The notes beneath the pieces are model-generated. The model saw nothing but the letters and a program-made list of their open reading frames with translations. It had not been told where the DNA came from and did not search any database. A program made the translations under genes and the position numbers. 64,000 nucleotides of DNA from Lelliottia sp. WAP21 (GTDB lineage Bacteria > Pseudomonadota > Gammaproteobacteria > Enterobacterales > Enterobacteriaceae): positions 1 to 64,000 of the forward strand of contig NZ_JAIWPG020000006.1 of assembly GCF_020532665.2 (NCBI RefSeq). The letters run 5' to 3'. Within the stretch, counting starts at the first letter, position 1; every line of letters starts with the position of its first letter. This document shows positions 1 through 10,432 of this stretch, piece by piece.

Positions 1-45
1 CTTCGGCGGTGACAAGCGTAAATTTAAAAAAAGTTTCTGACCGCG
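1..45 (-). promoter_or_regulatory. rRNA operon P1 promoter, upstream half only (UP element and -35)
   Basis: Read on the minus strand this has the layout of an enterobacterial rrn P1 promoter: a GCGGTCAGAAA-type start, an A/T-rich UP element (about 21-40) and a -35 TTGTCA at 10-15. The -10 and start point would lie beyond base 1, so a 16S-23S-5S operon should begin just outside the window on the minus strand. In E. coli rrnC lies divergent from yieP in the same way, which supports this. Fis sites would be expected in about 46-120; I could not place them with confidence. Confidence 0.75.
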
Positions 46-164
46 TTTTTTTTCACCAAAAGTGTGCATATCAAGCTACTAATTGTTCTATTTGGTGTCT
101 TTGCAACCACAATCACACTGCAGATGGCATACTTATCAGCATGAACAATTAAGGAATAAGAGCG

Positions 165-857
165 ATGCCCTTAAGCGCACAACAGCTGGCAGCCCAAAAA
201 AACCTCTCTTATGTGCTGGCTGAGAAGTTAGCTCAGCGAATTCTGGCCGGTAAATATGCGCCGGGCAGTATCCTACCGGGTGAAATGGAACTGGGTGAGC
301 AGTTTGGCGTTAGCCGTACCGCCGTTCGTGAGGCAGTTAAGACCCTCACCGCCAAAGGGATGGTGCTACCACGCCCTCGCATCGGTACACGCGTCATGCC
401 TCAGGGTAACTGGAACTTTCTCGATCAGGAGTTGCTTTCATGGTGGATGACCGAAGAAAACGTCCATCAGGTTATCGATCACTTCCTCGTGATGCGAAGC
501 AGCCTTGAGCCCCGGGCATGTTTGCTCGCAGCAACGCTGGGCAGTGCAGAACAGAAAGCCAGGTTGAATACCTTGATGGAAGAGATGACCTACCTGAAGA
601 AACACTTTAACCGGGAGCGTTGGGTTGAAGTGGATATGGCCTGGCACGAACACATCTATTATATGAGTGGAAACCCTTTCCTGATCTCCTTTGCTTCGCT
701 CTTCCATTCGGTGTATCACACCTACTTTACCGCTATTACGCAAAATGACGTGGTGAAGCTGGACTTACACCAGGCCATCGTTGATGCCATACAGGAGAGC
801 GATGGTCAGCGGGCGTTGAATGCTTGCCAGGCCTTATTAGCTGCACCAAACCCGTAA
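165..857 (+). CDS. yieP: YieP, FadR-type GntR family transcriptional regulator
   Basis: A 230-residue regulator, the same length as E. coli YieP. The N-terminal winged helix-turn-helix (about residues 15-80) contains [13 protein letters not shown]. The C-terminal all-helical FCD ligand-binding domain (about 95-215) has MAWHEHIYY, where His residues commonly bind a metal in this family. AAGGA at 150-154 precedes the ATG. The hsrA start lies 11 nt past the stop, so the two are probably co-transcribed. The effector is not evident from the sequence. The gene is divergent from the rRNA promoter at the window edge. Confidence 0.93.
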   Translation: MPLSAQQLAAQKNLSYVLAEKLAQRILAGKYAPGSILPGEMELGEQFGVSRTAVREAVKTLTAKGMVLPRPRIGTRVMPQGNWNFLDQELLSWWMTEENVHQVIDHFLVMRSSLEPRACLLAATLGSAEQKARLNTLMEEMTYLKKHFNRERWVEVDMAWHEHIYYMSGNPFLISFASLFHSVYHTYFTAITQNDVVKLDLHQAIVDAIQESDGQRALNACQALLAAPNP

Positions 858-868
858 CAGGAACCACA

Positions 869-2296
869 ATGACACAAAAAAAAGCGCGCAGTATGGCCGG
901 ATTGCCATGGATCGCGGCAATGGCTTTCTTTATGCAGGCACTGGACGCCACTATCTTAAACACCGCGCTGCCCGCAATTGCTGAAAGTCTTAACCGATCA
1001 CCGCTGGCGATGCAGTCCGCCATCATTAGTTATACGCTGACCGTTGCCATGCTGATTCCCGTCAGTGGCTGGCTGGCCGATCGCTTTGGCACACGCCGGG
1101 TATTTATGCTCGCCGTACTGCTCTTTACGCTTGGCTCCCTGGCCTGCGCACTCTCAACGTCTCTGAGCGAGCTGGTGATCTTCCGCGTCTTACAGGGCGT
1201 CGGCGGCGCGATGATGATGCCGGTCGCCCGCCTTGCCCTGCTGCGCGCCTATCCTCGCAGCGAGCTTCTCCCGGTACTCAACTTTGTGACCATGCCCGGA
1301 CTGGTGGGCCCTATCCTGGGACCCGTGTTGGGGGGTGTACTGGTAACATGGGCAAGCTGGCACTGGATATTCCTGATTAACATTCCGATTGGTGTCGCCG
1401 GGCTTTGCTACGCCCGCAAATATATGCCGAACTTCACGACCCCAAGGCGCAGTTTTGATATGGGCGGCTTTTTCCTGTTCGGCATAAGCCTGGTGTTATT
1501 CTCTATCGGGATGGAGTTGTTCGGTGAACGGATTGTCGCAACATGGATTGCGCTGGCAATCATCCTGGCCAGTATTGGTCTCTTTCTTCTTTATATACGT
1601 CATGCGCGTCGCCACCCTACGCCACTCATTTCGCTTTTACTGTTTAAGACCCGAACCTTTTCCGTCGGTATTGGCGGGAACATCGCCTCACGTTTAGGCA
1701 CCGGTTGCGTCCCGTTTTTAATGCCATTAATGCTGCAGGTGGGATTTGGTTACCCGGCCTTAATCGCCGGCATTATGATGGCGCCTACCGCCGTTGGCTC
1801 TATTCTGGCTAAGTCGATGGTAACGAACATATTGCGTAAGCTGGGCTACCGTAAGACGTTAGTGGGCATCACCGTGTTTATCGGGGCGATGATTGCGCAA
1901 TTCTCCTTACAGTCTGCTGCCCTGCCCGTCTGGATGCTGATTCTGCCGTTGTTTATTCTGGGGATGGCGATGTCTATTCAGTTCACGTCGATGAACACCA
2001 TCACCCTTGCCGATCTGACCGACGAGAATGCCAGCGGCGGGAATAGCGTCCTGGCCGTTACGCAGCAGCTTTCTATCAGTCTGGGCGTTGCGGTCAGCGC
2101 CGCGGTGCTGCGCGTCTACGAAGGTTTTGAAGGAACCAATACGGTGGAGCAGTTTCACTACACCTTTATCACCATGGGGGTGATTACGGTGGTCTCCGCG
2201 CTGGTCTTTATGCTGTTAAAACCCAGAGATGGTCGAAACCTGATTAAAGAACGCCACCAGCCAAAACCGAACCGCGTTCCATCAGAACAGGAGTAA
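869..2296 (+). CDS. hsrA: HsrA, 14-helix MFS transporter (DHA2 family)
   Basis: An inner-membrane drug/H+ antiporter-type protein. The start chosen is ATG 869, preceded by AGGAA. It gives 475 residues, the E. coli HsrA length; an in-frame start at 824 would lie inside yieP. Visible motifs are [14 protein letters not shown] in helix 1, [11 protein letters not shown] (MFS motif A) after helix 2, and [10 protein letters not shown] (motif C, antiporter signature) in helix 5. Alternating hydrophobic stretches fit 14 helices. E. coli hsrA is linked to homocysteine resistance; the substrate here is unknown. The 3' end overlaps convergent rbsR by 53 bp. Confidence 0.92.
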   Translation: MTQKKARSMAGLPWIAAMAFFMQALDATILNTALPAIAESLNRSPLAMQSAIISYTLTVAMLIPVSGWLADRFGTRRVFMLAVLLFTLGSLACALSTSLSELVIFRVLQGVGGAMMMPVARLALLRAYPRSELLPVLNFVTMPGLVGPILGPVLGGVLVTWASWHWIFLINIPIGVAGLCYARKYMPNFTTPRRSFDMGGFFLFGISLVLFSIGMELFGERIVATWIALAIILASIGLFLLYIRHARRHPTPLISLLLFKTRTFSVGIGGNIASRLGTGCVPFLMPLMLQVGFGYPALIAGIMMAPTAVGSILAKSMVTNILRKLGYRKTLVGITVFIGAMIAQFSLQSAALPVWMLILPLFILGMAMSIQFTSMNTITLADLTDENASGGNSVLAVTQQLSISLGVAVSAAVLRVYEGFEGTNTVEQFHYTFITMGVITVVSALVFMLLKPRDGRNLIKERHQPKPNRVPSEQE

Positions 2297-3254
2297 GCTG
2301 CAGCCGCTGCTGTTGCAGGGAGGGTTGCGCCATACGATGGATCAGAACATCGATGGCCAGCTCACCCAGTTCATCTTTCGGTTGATGAATCGTCGTCAGC
2401 GGGGGTGTCATATATTGCGCCAGTTCAATATCGTCGTAACCGATCACCGCCATATCCTGTGGGACGCGCAATCCTGCCTGATACAACGCCTGATACGCGC
2501 CAAAAGCCATCGCATCATTACCAATAAATACGGCCTGCGGTCGCGCTTCCTGCTTAAGGAGTGTCTGCATCGCCTCAAACCCGCCGTTGAATTCAAAGTC
2601 ACCGGTAATTTGATATCCCTCAGGTACAGGCAGACCGGCACGCGCCATTGCGCTGATATAACCTTCGAGACGCAAACGGGCCGGCGTTTTATCCAGCGGC
2701 CCCGTAATACAGGCAATGCGGGTATAGCCTTTATCGATCAGATACTGGGTGGCCATGTCCCCTCCCAGCAGAGAGTTATCCTGAATCAAATCGCTGGTAC
2801 CGTCGAAGGGCGCCCAGTCCATCATGACCGTAGGAATAGAAGGGTAGCGCTGAATAATCTCTTTCGAAGGCTGATGCGTTTCGGTGCACAGCAGCAGTAA
2901 GCCGTCGACGCGTTTTTGCATCAGCGTCTCCAGATTACGGTTCATGCGCTGTTCATCGCCTTCCGTGTTGCACAGTACCAGGCTGTAGCCACGTTCAAAG
3001 CAGCTGCGTTCCACGCCTCGTACAAGTTCAGAATAAAAGGGGTTGGTACTGGCGGTGATCAGCATGCCAATGGTGCGCGTCTGGTTAAGCTTAAGGCTGC
3101 GCGCGAGTGCCGAAGGGGCGTAGTTAAGATCTTTTATTGCCGCGTCGACCTTCTCCCGAATCGCTTCGCTCACAAAGCGATCGTTATTAATGACGTGTGA
3201 GACGGTCGACGTAGAAACGCCCGCCATGCGGGCGACATCTTTCATTGTGGCCAA
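2244..3254 (-). CDS. rbsR: RbsR, LacI family repressor of the ribose operon
   Basis: A 336-residue LacI-type repressor. The N-terminal helix-turn-helix is [15 protein letters not shown] (about residues 7-21), followed by the hinge [10 protein letters not shown], then a periplasmic-binding-protein-like ribose domain with [12 protein letters not shown] and [11 protein letters not shown]. It is the last gene of the ribose operon, 3 nt after rbsK. It should bind the AGCGAAACGTTTCGCT operators before rbsD and be released by ribose. The protein is 6 residues longer than I recall for E. coli (extra VLAGGVL-like tail), and this tail lies in the part overlapping hsrA. Confidence 0.95.
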   Translation of the reverse strand: MATMKDVARMAGVSTSTVSHVINNDRFVSEAIREKVDAAIKDLNYAPSALARSLKLNQTRTIGMLITASTNPFYSELVRGVERSCFERGYSLVLCNTEGDEQRMNRNLETLMQKRVDGLLLLCTETHQPSKEIIQRYPSIPTVMMDWAPFDGTSDLIQDNSLLGGDMATQYLIDKGYTRIACITGPLDKTPARLRLEGYISAMARAGLPVPEGYQITGDFEFNGGFEAMQTLLKQEARPQAVFIGNDAMAFGAYQALYQAGLRVPQDMAVIGYDDIELAQYMTPPLTTIHQPKDELGELAIDVLIHRMAQPSLQQQRLQLTPVLMERGSVLAGGVL

Positions 3255-3257
3255 GCG

Positions 3258-4187
3258 CTACCTCTGCTGACTCAGGAATTCATCAATCTCTTTACGCCAC
3301 GGAACGGAAGGCTGTGCGCCTTTGCGCGTTACGGCAATTGCCGCGGCTGCATGGGCAAAGCGGATTGCTTTATCCATGGGCTCCCCTTCAAGCAGTGCTG
3401 TCACCAGCGCACCATTAAAGGTATCACCGGCAGCAATGGTATCAATTGCTTTTACTGTAAAGCCAGGAACCCGGCGGCCTTCACCATTAACGCTGGCCCA
3501 GACGCCACGACTGCCCAGGGTAATAATAACGGTACCAATGCCCTTATCATGCAAGGCCCTGGCGGCACGCGCAGCATCGTCATCATTTTCAACACGAATA
3601 TTCGTCAGCTTTTCTGCTTCGGTTTCGTTCGGGGTGATGATGTCCACCAGCGCCAGGAGCTCATCTGATAATACACGTGCTGGCGCGGGGTTAAGTACGA
3701 CAGTGGTATGATTTTCATGGGCAATTTTCGCCGCAGCCAGCACGCTGTCGACCGGGGATTCAAGCTGCATCAGAAGGGCATCAGCCTGAGCAATACGTTC
3801 GCGCTGAGCGTTAACGCGCGCCACATCCAGCGCAGCATTGGCCCCGGCATGAATACCGATAACATTCTCACCTTCGGCATTGACGAAAATCAACGCCACG
3901 CCTGTGGATTCACCTGCCACCACGCTCACAGGCGCAATATCGATGTTATCGCTAACCAACTGCTTACGGACACGTTCGCCGGTGTCGTCATCACCCGTAC
4001 AGGCAATAAAAGCAATGTGGGCGCCACTGCGTCCGGCCGCAACGGCCTGGTTTGCGCCTTTACCGCCGAAAGCTACCTGATAGTGATGACCGGTGACGGT
4101 TTCGCCCGGTGTCGGAAACGATTCAAGGTTAAGAATGTGATCGGCATTAATGCTGCCAAGGACGACGAGATTGCCTGCGGTTTTCAT
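3258..4187 (-). CDS. rbsK: RbsK, ribokinase
   Basis: Phosphorylates ribose to ribose 5-phosphate using ATP (PfkB family, cytoplasmic). The N-terminal PfkB signature is GGKGANQAVAAG. The C-terminal signature AIDTIAAGDTFNGAL contains the catalytic Asp of AAGD and the anion hole. I chose the ATG at 4187, giving 309 residues as in E. coli; the alternative ATG at 4202 adds five residues (MDTST) and has no better ribosome-binding site. It is followed by rbsR after 3 nt and separated from rbsB by about 108 nt holding a strong hairpin. Confidence 0.94.
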   Translation of the reverse strand: MKTAGNLVVLGSINADHILNLESFPTPGETVTGHHYQVAFGGKGANQAVAAGRSGAHIAFIACTGDDDTGERVRKQLVSDNIDIAPVSVVAGESTGVALIFVNAEGENVIGIHAGANAALDVARVNAQRERIAQADALLMQLESPVDSVLAAAKIAHENHTTVVLNPAPARVLSDELLALVDIITPNETEAEKLTNIRVENDDDAARAARALHDKGIGTVIITLGSRGVWASVNGEGRRVPGFTVKAIDTIAAGDTFNGALVTALLEGEPMDKAIRFAHAAAAIAVTRKGAQPSVPWRKEIDEFLSQQR

Positions 4188-4204
4188 TGTTGAGGTGTCC
4201 ATCT

Positions 4205-4295
4205 GAGAGCGCCACCGGTTTTACCCGGTGGCGTATGCCACACTTTTCTTTTATAGGGTGTCCCTCAGGCCGCCACGGGCGACCTGAATCGCCAG
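4205..4295 (-). ncRNA. rbsB 3' untranslated region with stem-loop; RbsZ-like small RNA candidate
   Basis: A 9-bp perfect inverted repeat, CGCCACCGG at 4210-4218 and CCGGTGGCG at 4225-4233 with a 6-nt loop, lies in the rbsB-rbsK gap. In E. coli this interval gives the Hfq-bound 3'UTR-derived sRNA RbsZ. The hairpin would also protect the abundant rbsB message from 3' decay. There is no U-tract, so read-through into rbsK is expected. Existence of a discrete RNA here is inferred from synteny only. Confidence 0.4.
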
Positions 4296-5186
4296 TTACT
4301 GCTTAATGACCAGCTTCAGGTCAACAGGGTATTTGGCCTGAACTTTTTCGCCTTTCAGCACTTTATCGGCAGTTTGTACGCCAGTGGCGCCAATCTGCTC
4401 AGGCAACTGGGCGATGGTCGCAGCCAGTTTGCCATCATTTACCGCTTTTTCACCATCTGGCGTGCCGTCAAATCCGACAACCATCACATCAGATTTACCT
4501 GCCGTTTGCAGAGCACGCAGCGCGCCAAGCGCCATTTCGTCGTTCTGTGCAAACACAGCCTGCACGTCAGGGTGCGCGGTCAGCAGGTTCTGCATTACGT
4601 TCAGACCTTTAGTACGGTCGAAGTCTGCAGGCTGGCTGGCCAGGACGTTAAATTTGTGGGCGGCAACCGCTTGCTGGAAGCCTTCGCCACGTTCACGGGC
4701 CGCAGACGTACCGGCAATACCCTGCAGTTCGATCACTTTCGCGCCTTCACCCGCTTTCTTCGCGATATAGTCGCCAGCGATTTTACCACCCAGCACGTTA
4801 TCCGATGCGATGTGGCTAACCACTTCGCCTTTGGTCGCCTGACGGTCCAGGGTGATCACGGGGATTTTCGCCTGGTTTGCCATCTTCACGGCGTTACCCA
4901 CCGCGTCAGAATCCGTTGGGTTGATCAGCAGGATTTTGGTCCCGCGCACGGTCAGGTCCTGAACGTTAGCCAGCTCTTTCGCCGGGTTGTTCTGAGAATC
5001 CAGCACCACCAGGTTGTAGCCCAGTTTGTCGGCTTCTTTCTGTGCGCCATCCTTCAGTGAAACGAAGAACGGGTTGTTCAGCGTCGAGACGACCAACGCA
5101 ATGGTATCTTTTGCCATGGCGTTAGCGCTCACGGTTGCGCTCAGCGCGACCGCAGAAACCAGGGTAGCCAGTTTTTTCATGTTCAT
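4296..5186 (-). CDS. rbsB: RbsB, periplasmic D-ribose-binding protein
   Basis: The solute-binding component of the ribose ABC importer and ribose chemoreceptor ligand of Trg. Its 296 residues match the E. coli length, and the sequence is nearly identical to my memory of it. A Sec signal peptide (MNMKKLATL..., Ala-rich) ends near residue 25 at ANAMA before KDTIALV. The mature protein has the two-lobed type I periplasmic fold with [12 protein letters not shown] and the hinge-region [11 protein letters not shown]. It lies in the operon after rbsC, and its 3' hairpin suggests a higher transcript level than the flanking genes. Confidence 0.97.
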   Translation of the reverse strand: MNMKKLATLVSAVALSATVSANAMAKDTIALVVSTLNNPFFVSLKDGAQKEADKLGYNLVVLDSQNNPAKELANVQDLTVRGTKILLINPTDSDAVGNAVKMANQAKIPVITLDRQATKGEVVSHIASDNVLGGKIAGDYIAKKAGEGAKVIELQGIAGTSAARERGEGFQQAVAAHKFNVLASQPADFDRTKGLNVMQNLLTAHPDVQAVFAQNDEMALGALRALQTAGKSDVMVVGFDGTPDGEKAVNDGKLAATIAQLPEQIGATGVQTADKVLKGEKVQAKYPVDLKLVIKQ

Positions 5187-5213
5187 ATCTAAGATGTCCT
5201 GTAGTGTCGTCAG

Positions 5214-6179
5214 TTACTGTTTTTTGTTGTCTACCAGTACCGCCAGCAAAATCACCACCGCTTTAACGATCATCTGGTAATAGGAGGAAACACCTAATAA
5301 ATTCAAGCCATTATTCAGGAAACCAAGGATCAGTGCGCCGATCAAGGTCCCAACAATGCGACCTTTACCGCCCGCAAGACTCGTCCCGCCCAGCACCACC
5401 GCAGCAATCGCATCCAGCTCATAGCCCGTACCTGCCGTAGGCTGCGCCGATGAAAGACGTGCCACTTCAATAATGCCCGCCAGCGAGGCCAGTAGACCGC
5501 ACAGGGAGTAAACGATGATTTTAACTTTGTTCACGCTGATGCCGGACAGACGCGTTGCCGCTTCGTTCCCACCCAACGCATAGATGTAACGACCCAGACG
5601 GGTATGGTGCAGCATGTACCAGGCAGCCAGGAAGACGATCCCCATAATCCAGACCGGCGTTGGGATACCCAGCGGGCGACCAATACCGAACCAACCAAAC
5701 AGATCGGCGTTATCCGTAAAGCCGGTATTTACCGGGCTACCGTTGGTATACACCATCGTCACGCCGCGCAGTAAAAGCATCATCACCAGGGTGGCGATAA
5801 ACGCCTGCACCCGGCCTTTCGCCACAATCATACCGGTCACGGCACCGATAGCGGCACCGAGTGCCAGCGCGGCTGCAACGGCCACCAGCGCGTTGACCTC
5901 AATCCCGACAATTGAAGCGGCGACCGCACCCGTGAGCGCCAGCAGGGAACCGACAGACAAATCGATACCCGAGGTCAAAATTACCAGCGTCATCCCCACC
6001 GCCATAATGGCGTTCACGGAGGTTTGCTGAAGTATGTTGAAGAGGTTGTTAACGGTAAAAAAGTTGGGGCTCATGGTCGACACCACCGCGATCAGCACCA
6101 ACAGCGCAATCAGCGATTTTTGTTCCAACAGCCATGCTTTGGTGAAATACCGGCGACCAGAAACAGCCTGGGTTGTCAT
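5214..6179 (-). CDS. rbsC: RbsC, ribose ABC transporter permease
   Basis: Integral inner-membrane permease of the ribose importer, 321 residues as in E. coli. It has multiple hydrophobic segments, with GIDLSVGSLLALTGAV and the conserved loop GNEAATRLSGI, which contacts the ATPase in the sugar-ABC permease family. It begins 4 nt after the rbsA stop and is followed by rbsB. It works as a homodimer with one RbsA. Confidence 0.96.
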   Translation of the reverse strand: MTTQAVSGRRYFTKAWLLEQKSLIALLVLIAVVSTMSPNFFTVNNLFNILQQTSVNAIMAVGMTLVILTSGIDLSVGSLLALTGAVAASIVGIEVNALVAVAAALALGAAIGAVTGMIVAKGRVQAFIATLVMMLLLRGVTMVYTNGSPVNTGFTDNADLFGWFGIGRPLGIPTPVWIMGIVFLAAWYMLHHTRLGRYIYALGGNEAATRLSGISVNKVKIIVYSLCGLLASLAGIIEVARLSSAQPTAGTGYELDAIAAVVLGGTSLAGGKGRIVGTLIGALILGFLNNGLNLLGVSSYYQMIVKAVVILLAVLVDNKKQ

Positions 6180-6183
6180 CTTC

Positions 6184-7689
6184 TTACTCCTGATTCACGC
6201 GATTAAGCTTGCCCACAGCGGCAGCCATCAGAACTTCCTGGGTGGCCTGCTCGCGAGTGAATTCACCGCCGAGATGCCCTTCATGCATAACAATAATTCG
6301 ATCGCTCATACCTAAGACTTCTGGCATCTCGGAAGAGACCAGAATGATACTCAGGCCATCAGCCTTGAACTGGTTGATTAACTGATAGATCTCTTTCTTC
6401 GCCCCGACGTCCACCCCACGGGTAGGTTCATCGAGGATCAGCACTTTCGGACGCGTCATTAAACCGCGGGCAATGGCCACTTTTTGCTGATTACCGCCGG
6501 ACAGCAGGCCGATTGCCTGTTCCATCGACGGCGTTTTGACATTGAAAAGGCGGATAAAATCGCTGACTGCCTGCTGCTCATCTTTATGCTTCAGGCTACC
6601 GACGTTGTGGCTAAAGTAGCGCAGCGCGGTGAGTGACATGTTCTCTTTTACCGACATGCCCAGCACTAAGCCATCACGTTTACGGTCTTCAGAGATATAA
6701 ACGATGCCGTTCGCCAGGCCATCCTGTGGAGAGCGAGTCACCACTTCATGACCGTCGAGGGTGACATAACCGCTGCTGCGGGGCAGTGCACCGTAGAGCA
6801 CTTTCATCAGTTCGGTACGACCCGCGCCCATCAGCCCCGCCACCCCCAGGATTTCTCCCTGGCGCAGCGTAAACGACACATTATCCACGCCCGGCCCGCA
6901 CAGATTATCGACCTTCAGACGAACGCCACCCGGCGCTTTATCCAGGCGCGGATACTGATCTTCAAGCTTACGTCCCACCATCATTTCGATAAGCGTATCT
7001 TCAGTGAGCGTGGCCACTTCGCGTTCGGCAATAAACTGCCCGTCGCGGAAGACCGTTACGTCGTCGCAAATTTCGAAGATCTCTTTCATACGGTGGGAGA
7101 TATAAACAATCCCGCGCCCTTGCGATTTGAGTTCGCGAATAACGCGGAATAAGGAGTCGGTTTCGGTATCGGTCAGCGCGTCGGTCGGTTCGTCCATGAC
7201 GATGACTTTTGACTCGAAGCTCAGCACCTTGGCGATTTCGACCATCTGCTGATCGCCAATAGAGAGATCGCCTACCAGACGATCGCTTTTAAAGCGCAGG
7301 TTCAGTTTCGCCAGCAGCTTGTCCGCTTCGGCATACATCGTTTTCCAGTCAATCTTGCCAAAGCGACCGACGAATTCACGGCCAAGGAAGATGTTTTCCG
7401 CAATGCTGAGCTGCGGGATCAGGTTCAGTTCCTGATGAATAATACCGATGCCCGCTTCCTGGGAGGATTTAGGTCCGTGGAAAGTGGTCTCTTTTCCCAG
7501 CCACAGCAGCGAACCTGCATCGCGTTGATAGATACCGGTCAGCACTTTCATCATGGTGGATTTGCCGGCGCCGTTTTCCCCCACCAGCGCCATGACGCGG
7601 CCAGGATAAACGTTAAGTGCCGCGCCAGAGAGGGCTTTTACGCCCGGGAACGACTTATCGATCCCTTTGAGTTGCAGTAATGCGTCCAT
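6184..7689 (-). CDS. rbsA: RbsA, ribose ABC transporter ATPase (tandem domains)
   Basis: Energises ribose uptake. Two ABC domains are fused. Domain 1 has Walker [10 protein letters not shown] (37-45), an LSIGDQQMV signature and Walker B VIVMDEPT. Domain 2 has a degenerate Walker A ([10 protein letters not shown], Arg in place of Lys), a canonical LSGGNQQKV signature and [13 protein letters not shown]. This asymmetry is normal for sugar-type tandem ATPases. ATG at 7689 gives 501 residues as in E. coli; an upstream in-frame ATG at 7734 would run into rbsD. It starts 7 nt after rbsD. Confidence 0.96.
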   Translation of the reverse strand: MDALLQLKGIDKSFPGVKALSGAALNVYPGRVMALVGENGAGKSTMMKVLTGIYQRDAGSLLWLGKETTFHGPKSSQEAGIGIIHQELNLIPQLSIAENIFLGREFVGRFGKIDWKTMYAEADKLLAKLNLRFKSDRLVGDLSIGDQQMVEIAKVLSFESKVIVMDEPTDALTDTETDSLFRVIRELKSQGRGIVYISHRMKEIFEICDDVTVFRDGQFIAEREVATLTEDTLIEMMVGRKLEDQYPRLDKAPGGVRLKVDNLCGPGVDNVSFTLRQGEILGVAGLMGAGRTELMKVLYGALPRSSGYVTLDGHEVVTRSPQDGLANGIVYISEDRKRDGLVLGMSVKENMSLTALRYFSHNVGSLKHKDEQQAVSDFIRLFNVKTPSMEQAIGLLSGGNQQKVAIARGLMTRPKVLILDEPTRGVDVGAKKEIYQLINQFKADGLSIILVSSEMPEVLGMSDRIIVMHEGHLGGEFTREQATQEVLMAAAVGKLNRVNQE

Positions 7690-7696
7690 GATGGCC

Positions 7697-8116
7697 TCAG
7701 AAAGTGACGCCAGCACAGAGAATGATATTCGCATACGGGGAACACTCCCCGCTGCGAATCACCGCCTGACTGTCTGCGGTTTGTTGTTTGAATTGCTCGT
7801 GCGTTGTGTAACGTATTTCTATGGTATTTCCCTGGTGTTGTTGCAGTTGCTCTATGTGGCTGAGCAACGTTTCGTGGAGCTGCGGATTATGTTGTTTGAT
7901 TTCCGTCGCGAGAATGGCGGTCTCTACCTGCATCTCCGCGGTCACCACACTCAGTACCTGCATAAACGAGGGAACGCCCTGCGTTAATGCCATATCGATA
8001 CGCGAGGTGCTGCGCGGTACCGGTAAGCCTGCATCGCAAACCACCAGCGTATCGGTATGCCCAAGGCGGGAGATAACCGATGAGATTTCTGAGTTGAGTA
8101 CCGTGCCTTTCTTCAT
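7697..8116 (-). CDS. rbsD: RbsD, D-ribose pyranase
   Basis: Interconverts the pyran and furan forms of ribose so that ribokinase can use the sugar. Its 139 residues match E. coli RbsD. The catalytic His is at residue 20 (SRLGHTD), with C-terminal [15 protein letters not shown] closing the active site of the decamer. It is the first gene of the ribose operon, just downstream of the RbsR operator at 8131-8146. Confidence 0.96.
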   Translation of the reverse strand: MKKGTVLNSEISSVISRLGHTDTLVVCDAGLPVPRSTSRIDMALTQGVPSFMQVLSVVTAEMQVETAILATEIKQHNPQLHETLLSHIEQLQQHQGNTIEIRYTTHEQFKQQTADSQAVIRSGECSPYANIILCAGVTF

Positions 8117-8130
8117 TTTTTTGCTCCACT

Positions 8131-8146
8131 AGCGAAACGTTTCGCT
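8131..8146. promoter_or_regulatory. RbsR operator, promoter proximal
   Basis: AGCGAAACGTTTCGCT is a perfect 16-bp palindrome of LacI/PurR type with the central CG. It lies 15 bp before the rbsD start and agrees with the known E. coli ribose operator. Confidence 0.85.
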
Positions 8147-8199
8147 GACATGAGTTTAATCTCAACGGTGTTCAGAAAACCATCATGACGTAACAGATT

Positions 8200-8225
8200 T
8201 GTGATCGACGTCGAAACGTTTCGCT
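8200..8225. promoter_or_regulatory. Second RbsR-like operator with overlapping CRP-like half site
   Basis: 8210-8225 repeats the core CGAAACGTTTCG with mismatched outer bases. Its centre is 79 bp from the first operator. TGTGA at 8200-8204 followed by six bases and TCGAA (8211-8215) is a CRP-like box with one good half, overlapping the operator by six bases. The layout suggests repression by looping and competition between RbsR and CRP; this is inference. Confidence 0.55.
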
Positions 8226-8251
8226 AAGTGAAATGCAGAGGGGATAAAGGT

Positions 8252-8282
8252 AAAACGGCAACCCTCAGGTTACCGTTTTTTA
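8252..8282 (-). terminator. Rho-independent terminator after kup, usable on both strands
   Basis: A stem of AACGG.AACC with GGTT.CCGTT (one C/A mismatch) around a 4-nt loop, with A and T tracts on the two sides. It lies between the kup stop and the rbs regulatory region, so it isolates the two minus-strand units. Confidence 0.65.
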
Positions 8283-8290
8283 TGTTTGCG

Positions 8291-8328
8291 CCCTCTCCCG
8301 TGGGAGAGGGTTGCCATGAGGGCATCAG
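8291..8328. repeat. CCCTCTCCC palindromic repeat, copy 1 (single hairpin)
   Basis: CCCTCTCCC-GT-GGGAGAGGG (8291-8310) is a perfect 9-bp stem followed by ATGAGGGCATCAG. The same core recurs at 36995-37085, 39297-39336, 53765-53840 and 62724-62742. This copy lies just past the kup stop. Confidence 0.8.
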
Positions 8329-8341
8329 GTAGTAAAAGAAC

Positions 8342-10210
8342 TTAAATCTCGACCTGCGTACCCAGTTCAATGACGCGGTTAGGCGGGATCTCAAACTGAT
8401 CGGGTGCACGCAGCGCATTGCGTTGCAGGAGAAGATAAAGCTTGCCGCGCAGGCGTAAATACCAGGGACGCTTGCCGATAATCAGCGACTCATGCGACAT
8501 AAAGAATGAGGTCTCCATCATACGGCAGCTCAGTCCTTCCAGACCGCAACGGTGGAACACCTCCTCCACGTTCGGCGTTTCACGCCAGCCGTAGCTCGCC
8601 ACCACGCGCCAGAAGGTCGGCGACAGCTGCTCGATCTGAACACGACGCACGTTGTGGACATAAGGCGCGTCTTCTGTGCGCAGCGTCAGCAGGATCACGC
8701 GCTCGTGCAGCACTTTGTTGTGCTTGAGGTTATGCATCAGCGCAAACGGAATCACGTTCAGCGCACGAGACATATAGACAGCGGTACCCGGCACACGAAC
8801 CGGCGGTGATTTCTCCAGTGAGGCAATCATCGCCTCCAGAGAATTACCATGCTCGTGCATACGGCGCAGCAGACGGAATCGCTCGCTTTTCCAGGTGGTC
8901 ATCACAATGAACATCACCAGGCCCAGCGTCAGCGGCAGCCAGCCACCCGAGACAATCTTGTCGAGGTTTGCCGAGAACAGCGGAATATCGATACACAGGA
9001 AACCGACCAGAATCATCCCGACAAGGAATTTATTCCAGTGCCAGTTTCGGTACGCCACCGTGGTGGAAAGAATAGAGGTCAGCACCATGGTGCCGGTCAC
9101 TGCGATACCGTACGCCGCCGCCAGGTTGCTGGAGTGTTCGAAGCTGACAATCACTATCACCACGGCCACGTAGAGCAGCCAGTTAATGAACGGAATGTAG
9201 ATCTGCCCGGACTCCATTTCCGAGGTATGAATGATACGCATCGGAGAGAGGTACCCCAGGCGAACCGCCTGACGCGTCAGGGAGAATACGCCAGAAATCA
9301 CCGCCTGAGACGCGATCACCGTCGCCAGTGTGGCGAGGATCAGCATCGGCACCAGCGCCCAGTCGGGAGCCAGCAGGAAGAACGGGTTTTTGATGGCTTC
9401 AGGATGAGCGAGTAACAGCGCACCCTGGCCAAAGTAGTTCAGCACCAGAGCGGGCAGCACTACGCTAAACCAGGCTAAACGTATAGGCAGTTTGCCAAAG
9501 TGGCCCATATCCGCATACAAGGCTTCCACCCCGGTGATGGAGAGCACGACCGCACCCAACGCCACAAAAGAGACGACTTTGTATTCAAGGAAGAAATGCG
9601 CGGCCCAGTAAGGATTCAGAGCCTGCAGCACCTCCGGGTTGGCAATAATGCCGCGTAACCCCAGTGCCGCAAGGATCAGGAACCAGGCCAGCATAATCGG
9701 CGCAAACAGTTTCCCCACCAGCCCCGTACCGTGCTTCTGAATCACAAACAGCAGCGTCAGAACCATAATGGCCAGCGGGACAACCCAGGTTTCAAGCTGC
9801 GGTGCGATAATCTCAAGCCCTTCGATTGCCGAAAGCACCGAGATGGCAGGCGTGATGACGACCTCGCCATAGAAGAAACTGCCGCCAATCAGGCCAATAA
9901 TAACCAGTACCGACGTCATTTTTGCCGACGTATTTCTCCCGGCCAGGGACATGAGCGTCAGAATCCCCCCTTCACCGGCGTTATCCGCGCGCATGACGAA
10001 AGAGAGATACTTTAAGGAAACCACCAGGATCAGCAGCCAGAAGATGAGAGACAGGAAGCCAAAGACGGCATCACGTTCAACACCAAAACCAAACTGGCCA
10101 GACAGACATTCGCGAAGCGTATAAAGCGGGCTGGTACCGATATCACCGTACACAACCCCGATAGCCGCAAGCGTTATTGCGCTTAATGATTGCTTATTAT
10201 CAGTGCTCAT
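8342..10210 (-). CDS. kup: Kup, low-affinity potassium uptake permease
   Basis: H+-coupled K+ importer of the KUP/HAK/KT family, 622 residues as in E. coli. The N-terminal family signature is [15 protein letters not shown], and about 12 hydrophobic helices fill the first 450 residues. A hydrophilic cytoplasmic C-terminal domain follows (about 450-622). The gene is a single unit, divergent from ravA, with a terminator at 8252-8282. Confidence 0.96.
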   Translation of the reverse strand: MSTDNKQSLSAITLAAIGVVYGDIGTSPLYTLRECLSGQFGFGVERDAVFGFLSLIFWLLILVVSLKYLSFVMRADNAGEGGILTLMSLAGRNTSAKMTSVLVIIGLIGGSFFYGEVVITPAISVLSAIEGLEIIAPQLETWVVPLAIMVLTLLFVIQKHGTGLVGKLFAPIMLAWFLILAALGLRGIIANPEVLQALNPYWAAHFFLEYKVVSFVALGAVVLSITGVEALYADMGHFGKLPIRLAWFSVVLPALVLNYFGQGALLLAHPEAIKNPFFLLAPDWALVPMLILATLATVIASQAVISGVFSLTRQAVRLGYLSPMRIIHTSEMESGQIYIPFINWLLYVAVVIVIVSFEHSSNLAAAYGIAVTGTMVLTSILSTTVAYRNWHWNKFLVGMILVGFLCIDIPLFSANLDKIVSGGWLPLTLGLVMFIVMTTWKSERFRLLRRMHEHGNSLEAMIASLEKSPPVRVPGTAVYMSRALNVIPFALMHNLKHNKVLHERVILLTLRTEDAPYVHNVRRVQIEQLSPTFWRVVASYGWRETPNVEEVFHRCGLEGLSCRMMETSFFMSHESLIIGKRPWYLRLRGKLYLLLQRNALRAPDQFEIPPNRVIELGTQVEI

Positions 10211-10432
10211 AGACTAGTCTTTTCGTTATATAACAAATGTGTGCTTAGTCCCTTGGCCCACAAAAAGGCGCACAGTATGCACGATTATTCGCAAGATCGT
10301 ACCCCTAAATGCAACCGTATTAATGTAGCGCAAAGAAAATAGCGCCGCACTTCAGTCTATTACCAGCCCATGCCGAAACGTCTATACTCGCTTCAATTAG
10401 CTGTATCGACAGCGAAAGGATGCAAAACTATT
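10211..10432. promoter_or_regulatory. Divergent kup / ravA promoter region
   Basis: For ravA, TTACCA (10360-10365) and TATACT (10383-10388) are 17 bp apart. No convincing kup promoter could be chosen. An in-frame upstream ATG at 10370 would extend ravA by 21 residues but lies upstream of this -10, so it is unlikely to be used. Confidence 0.55.
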
